A stretch of 6,311 bases of DNA from Scatomorpha pullicola (GTDB taxonomy: Bacteria; Bacillota; Clostridia; Oscillospirales; Oscillospiraceae). A program made the position numbers and the translations under genes. Positions 6,181 through 6,311 of the stretch are shown piece by piece; the first letter of the stretch is position 1, and each line of letters begins with the position of its first letter. Location: positions 1 to 6,311 of the forward strand of contig DVJU01000095.1 of NCBI GenBank assembly GCA_018716545.1. The letters are read 5' to 3'. The notes beneath the pieces were generated by a model that ran no database searches, was not told where the DNA came from, and saw nothing but the letters and a program-made list of their open reading frames with translations.

Positions 6181-6206
6181 CAGTTTGTCGAAAAAGCCTC
6201 GCAGAG

Positions 6207-6229
6207 TTTCGCGCCCTGTGGGCGCGAAA
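6207..6229. repeat. GC-rich hairpin, possible intergenic repeat unit
   Basis: TTTCGCGCCC (6207-6216) and GGGCGCGAAA (6220-6229) form a perfect 10-bp stem around TGT. No T-run follows on the + strand. A related sequence, TTTGCGCCC-TCA-TGGCGCGAA, lies at 3269-3289 before trkA, and both are followed by GGGAC. This suggests a short palindromic repeat family in this genome, which cannot be tested in one window. Confidence 0.45.
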
Positions 6230-6241
6230 GGGACTGTAATC

Positions 6242-6274
6242 ATTTTCGGCGGCGGCGTGTACGTCGCCGAAAAT
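6242..6274. repeat. GC-rich hairpin at the end of the window
   Basis: ATTTTCGGCG (6242-6251) pairs perfectly with CGCCGAAAAT (6265-6274), extended by a G-U and two more pairs to a 7-base loop. Its A-rich and T-rich ends give weak T-runs in both directions, so it could be a weak terminator. The bases from 6275 to 6311 are GC-rich with no reading frame I can support. No start, ribosome site or recognisable protein lies between 6143 and 6311 on either strand. Confidence 0.45.
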
Positions 6275-6311
6275 ACATTTCGCGGAGCGAGCGTCGAATT
6301 GTCCGCCCTTG

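Noticed and set aside
1..6311. Defence system, phage, toxin-antitoxin or mobile element
   Set aside because: The exonuclease was considered as a defence or CRISPR-associated nuclease. It stands between a metabolic operon and trkAH with its own promoter, and there is no integrase, transposase, repeat array, second small coupled toxin/antitoxin gene or flanking att-like duplication.

Overview
The window looks like chromosomal DNA from an anaerobic, GC-rich Gram-positive bacterium of the class Clostridia, probably in or near the Oscillospiraceae. The reasons are a 2-hydroxyacyl-CoA dehydratase system (strict anaerobes, mostly amino-acid fermenters), strong purine-rich Shine-Dalgarno sites, a TTGCCA-N17-TATAAT promoter and intrinsic terminators. 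The genus cannot be fixed from the sequence. All genes are on the + strand and there are no RNA genes, insertion sequences or CRISPR arrays. The long minus-strand open frames are shadows of real genes.

Region 1 (1-2128) is the end of an operon. It holds the last 90 residues of a 2-hydroxyacyl-CoA dehydratase subunit (HgdB/FldC type), its ATP-dependent [4Fe-4S] activator (HgdC type), a 58-residue single-span membrane protein, and a 242-residue protein. That last protein resembles the middle domain of the acetyl-CoA synthase beta subunit (AcsB/CdhC) and stops just after a degenerate piece of the A-cluster cysteine motif. A perfect 17-bp terminator hairpin starts on the last base of its stop codon. 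The dehydratase and activator would remove water from a 2-hydroxyacyl-CoA (2-hydroxyglutaryl-CoA in glutamate fermentation is the classic case, but the substrate is not shown here). The jobs of the two downstream proteins are unknown.

Region 2 (2183-3214) is a gene with its own well-formed promoter. It encodes a DEDDh 3'-5' exonuclease of the RNase T/KapD/ERI1 type, with an added Cys-containing C-terminal domain and a very basic tail.

Region 3 (3215-6142) is a potassium uptake pair: trkA (two-lobed NAD-binding regulatory protein) and trkH (membrane channel subunit), 4 bases apart and surely cotranscribed. The 122-base stretch before trkA can be drawn as a branched RNA fold. The last 169 bases are non-coding and carry three hairpins in a row. 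The first works better as a terminator for a minus-strand gene beyond the window, and the second resembles a hairpin in the trkA leader.

Most of the window is ordinary housekeeping. The part most worth following is the acetyl-CoA-synthase-like protein and its small membrane neighbour inside a dehydratase operon. It may be a little-described accessory of radical dehydratase systems, but the sequence alone does not prove a function.
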